Assembly: GCA_003663045.1 (NCBI GenBank)
Contig: QMZG01000076.1
Location: 1 to 5,826 of the forward strand
DNA: 5,826 nucleotides
Direction: 5' to 3'
Origin: Candidatus Altarchaeales archaeon
GTDB lineage: Archaea > Altiarchaeota > Altiarchaeia > IMC4 > QMZM01
Shown here: positions 4,405 to 5,826 of the stretch, one piece after another
Numbering within the stretch: position 1 is the first letter of the stretch
Layout of the letters: every line of letters begins with the position of its first letter
Translations under genes and position numbers: made by a program
The notes under the pieces: generated by a model
What the model saw: the letters and a program-made list of their open reading frames with translations, nothing else
The model's database searches: none
Told to the model about the DNA's origin: nothing

Positions 4405-5826
4405 ATGGAGATTCGGAGGGTAACTACCTTAGCATTTGCCGTCTCAGAAGAGAAGGAAAGGATGGCAGAGAAGAGATTTACGTCTGGAGCCAAGAAGATT
4501 CTGGCAGTAATCCCCAGGGAAAAGCCAGAGATAACGAAGGGTTACCTGCCCATGGCAAATTTCAAGCTCACCAGACCGGAGAGAGTCGGTAAAGGAATAT
4601 TGCCCTCAACTACCTATGAGGTCAAGGAGAATCATTTTTACATCGATCTGAGTTATGGAGAACTCTATCATATAAAAGGACATAAAATAGAGCGATATGA
4701 TTTATTAAATAAGATAATGGATATCTCCCCAGAATCTATAAGATCCTTGGGGCATTTGATGAGGTATGGTGAGACCCTGAGAGAGGATCTAAATCCTGAT
4801 GTAGTACTGGAACTGGCACACCTCGGTTTGATAAAGATCTATAAGCCAGCATTCAAGGAGTTATTCACCTTAGTTGTGGATGATGTAACTGGAGAGCCAG
4901 AAGGAAGACACACCATAGTAAAGGAAAGGGTAAATATTAACTTTCACCTACCTAAATTTTCAGATCGAGGATATGACCTGTCTATTTTCTTAGATACCAT
5001 TGATGAGATGGTTGAGCTCTATACCAAGAATCCCATTAAATATTCAATAGATAAAATCAGCACCATCCTCAAGGATTTATTTGATGCAGATGTAAGTCTT
5101 GAAGGGATAACATTTATGCCATATATACGCTGTGAATATCTTGGAAAGGGAATGCATAAGAGAATTCCAGAGATGTATTTTCCAGTTTGTTTTACCAAGA
5201 AAAAAGAAAAATACAGGAGGGGGATAAAGATAAAGCCCATATCTCTAAGTACAGAGATCGGTGCCAATGCAGCTATCCCAGTGGAGAGACCCACTATAGA
5301 TTTTTCCGATGTAGCCGATTTGGATGATATAAAGGAGGAGATTAAGGAGGAGATTATTTATCCTATTCTGAGACCTGATCTCGCAAAAGAATTTGGGAGG
5401 AAGGGTGGTGGCGGGATTCTCCTCTATGGACCTCCCGGTTGTGGGAAGACCTATATTGCTAAAGCCACCATTGGGGAGTGTGGAGCATCTTTCTTTAATG
5501 TAAACATAAGTGACTTGATTGGTAAAGGATTTGAGGAGAGTGCCAAAGCCATACATGATATCTTCGAGCGAGCAAGCAGGAATGCCCCATCTATAATCTT
5601 TATAGATGAAATCGATGCCATAGGGGGTAAGAAAGACCCAAAGCAGGAGCATGCAGAGAGAATGCTCATAGATCAACTATTGATGGAGATAGATGGGGTA
5701 GAAAGTATGAAGGAGAATATATTATTTATTGCAGCCACTAATTCTCCATGGGCCATAGATCCGGCATTGAGGAGAGCTGAGAGATTCACCAAACAGTTAT
5801 TTGTTCCACCACCAGATTTTAAGACC
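4405..5826 (+). CDS. AAA ATPase of the Cdc48-like classical clade with an unrecognised N-terminal region (3'-truncated by window edge)
   Basis: 474 codons are open from the ATG at 4405 to the window end. The AAA module starts near residue 300 with D-F-S-D-V-A-D-L-D-D-I-K-E-E-I. Walker A is G342-P-P-G-C-G-K348-T349; Walker B is I-I-F-I-D401-E402-I-D; sensor 1 is N446 in A-A-T-N-S-P-W; Arg457 and Arg460 in L-R-R-A-E-R-F match the arginine fingers of p97. The protein should therefore hydrolyse ATP as a ring and remodel or unfold a partner. Pore loop 1 is odd: I-G-K-G-F-E-E-S replaces the usual aromatic-hydrophobic-Gly before E-S. The first 300 residues are not recognised. Residues about 112-150 look like a small winged-helix-type segment ending in L-A-H-L-G-L-I-K-I, and M-P-Y-I-R-C-E-Y (about 238-245) starts a probable beta-rich domain. 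A later start at 4462 (M-A-E-K-R-F) is possible. The C-terminal lid, and any second AAA module, lie outside. Confidence 0.88.
   Translation, partial: MEIRRVTTLAFAVSEEKERMAEKRFTSGAKKILAVIPREKPEITKGYLPMANFKLTRPERVGKGILPSTTYEVKENHFYIDLSYGELYHIKGHKIERYDLLNKIMDISPESIRSLGHLMRYGETLREDLNPDVVLELAHLGLIKIYKPAFKELFTLVVDDVTGEPEGRHTIVKERVNINFHLPKFSDRGYDLSIFLDTIDEMVELYTKNPIKYSIDKISTILKDLFDADVSLEGITFMPYIRCEYLGKGMHKRIPEMYFPVCFTKKKEKYRRGIKIKPISLSTEIGANAAIPVERPTIDFSDVADLDDIKEEIKEEIIYPILRPDLAKEFGRKGGGGILLYGPPGCGKTYIAKATIGECGASFFNVNISDLIGKGFEESAKAIHDIFERASRNAPSIIFIDEIDAIGGKKDPKQEHAERMLIDQLLMEIDGVESMKENILFIAATNSPWAIDPALRRAERFTKQLFVPPPDFKT

Noticed and set aside
4395..4592. A 65-codon open frame on the plus strand at the start of the AAA gene
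   Set aside because: It overlaps the AAA ATPase in another frame. The AAA frame is open from 4381 to the window end and carries the motifs; the short frame has no recognisable protein.
5019..5676. Open frames on the minus strand within the AAA gene
   Set aside because: They are antisense to the Walker A and Walker B coding region and show no family features; shadows of the conserved gene.

Overview
The window looks like chromosomal DNA from an archaeon, most likely a euryarchaeote. Three things support this: a translation factor aIF5A with the hypusination loop, a homoserine dehydrogenase that lacks its own ACT domain and sits next to a stand-alone ACT-domain protein, and archaeal TATA-like boxes about 26 nt upstream of start codons with no Shine-Dalgarno sequence. 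The DNA is AT-rich, and arginine is mostly encoded by AGA/AGG and isoleucine often by ATA. I cannot name the genus from the sequence alone.

Layout. Positions 1-93 (minus) are the first 31 codons of a secreted protein whose body lies outside the window. Positions 151-540 (minus) encode aIF5A, divergent from a dCMP deaminase (626-1123, plus). A plus-strand amino-acid block follows: a two-part ACT-domain protein (1186-1677), a 136-nt spacer with several hairpins, and homoserine dehydrogenase (1814-2815). Two membrane-protein genes then run on the minus strand: a four-helix protein with an N-C-L-C-C-L-W motif (2964-3413) and a Yip1-type protein (3517-4269). Divergent from these, a classical-clade AAA ATPase (4405 to the window end, plus) has a roughly 310-residue N-terminal region that I do not recognise. 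Its reading frame is open to the end of the window, so it is 3'-truncated here.

How the parts fit. The aIF5A and dCMP deaminase genes are housekeeping neighbours sharing a divergent promoter region. The ACT protein and homoserine dehydrogenase probably form one functional unit, with the ACT protein supplying in trans the amino-acid sensing that many bacterial homoserine dehydrogenases carry as a C-terminal domain. The two membrane proteins and the AAA ATPase may be linked only by adjacency. No mobile element, CRISPR array, tRNA or rRNA was seen.

The most interesting non-coding signal is the spacer at 1710-1807. It holds four adjacent inverted repeats with 3-4 nt loops, and one CAAAC segment can pair either with an upstream or with a downstream GTTTG. 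That is the layout of a possible cis-regulatory RNA switch for homoserine dehydrogenase. Two perfect 11-bp tandem duplications just upstream of start codons (600-621 and 3424-3445) are a second oddity.
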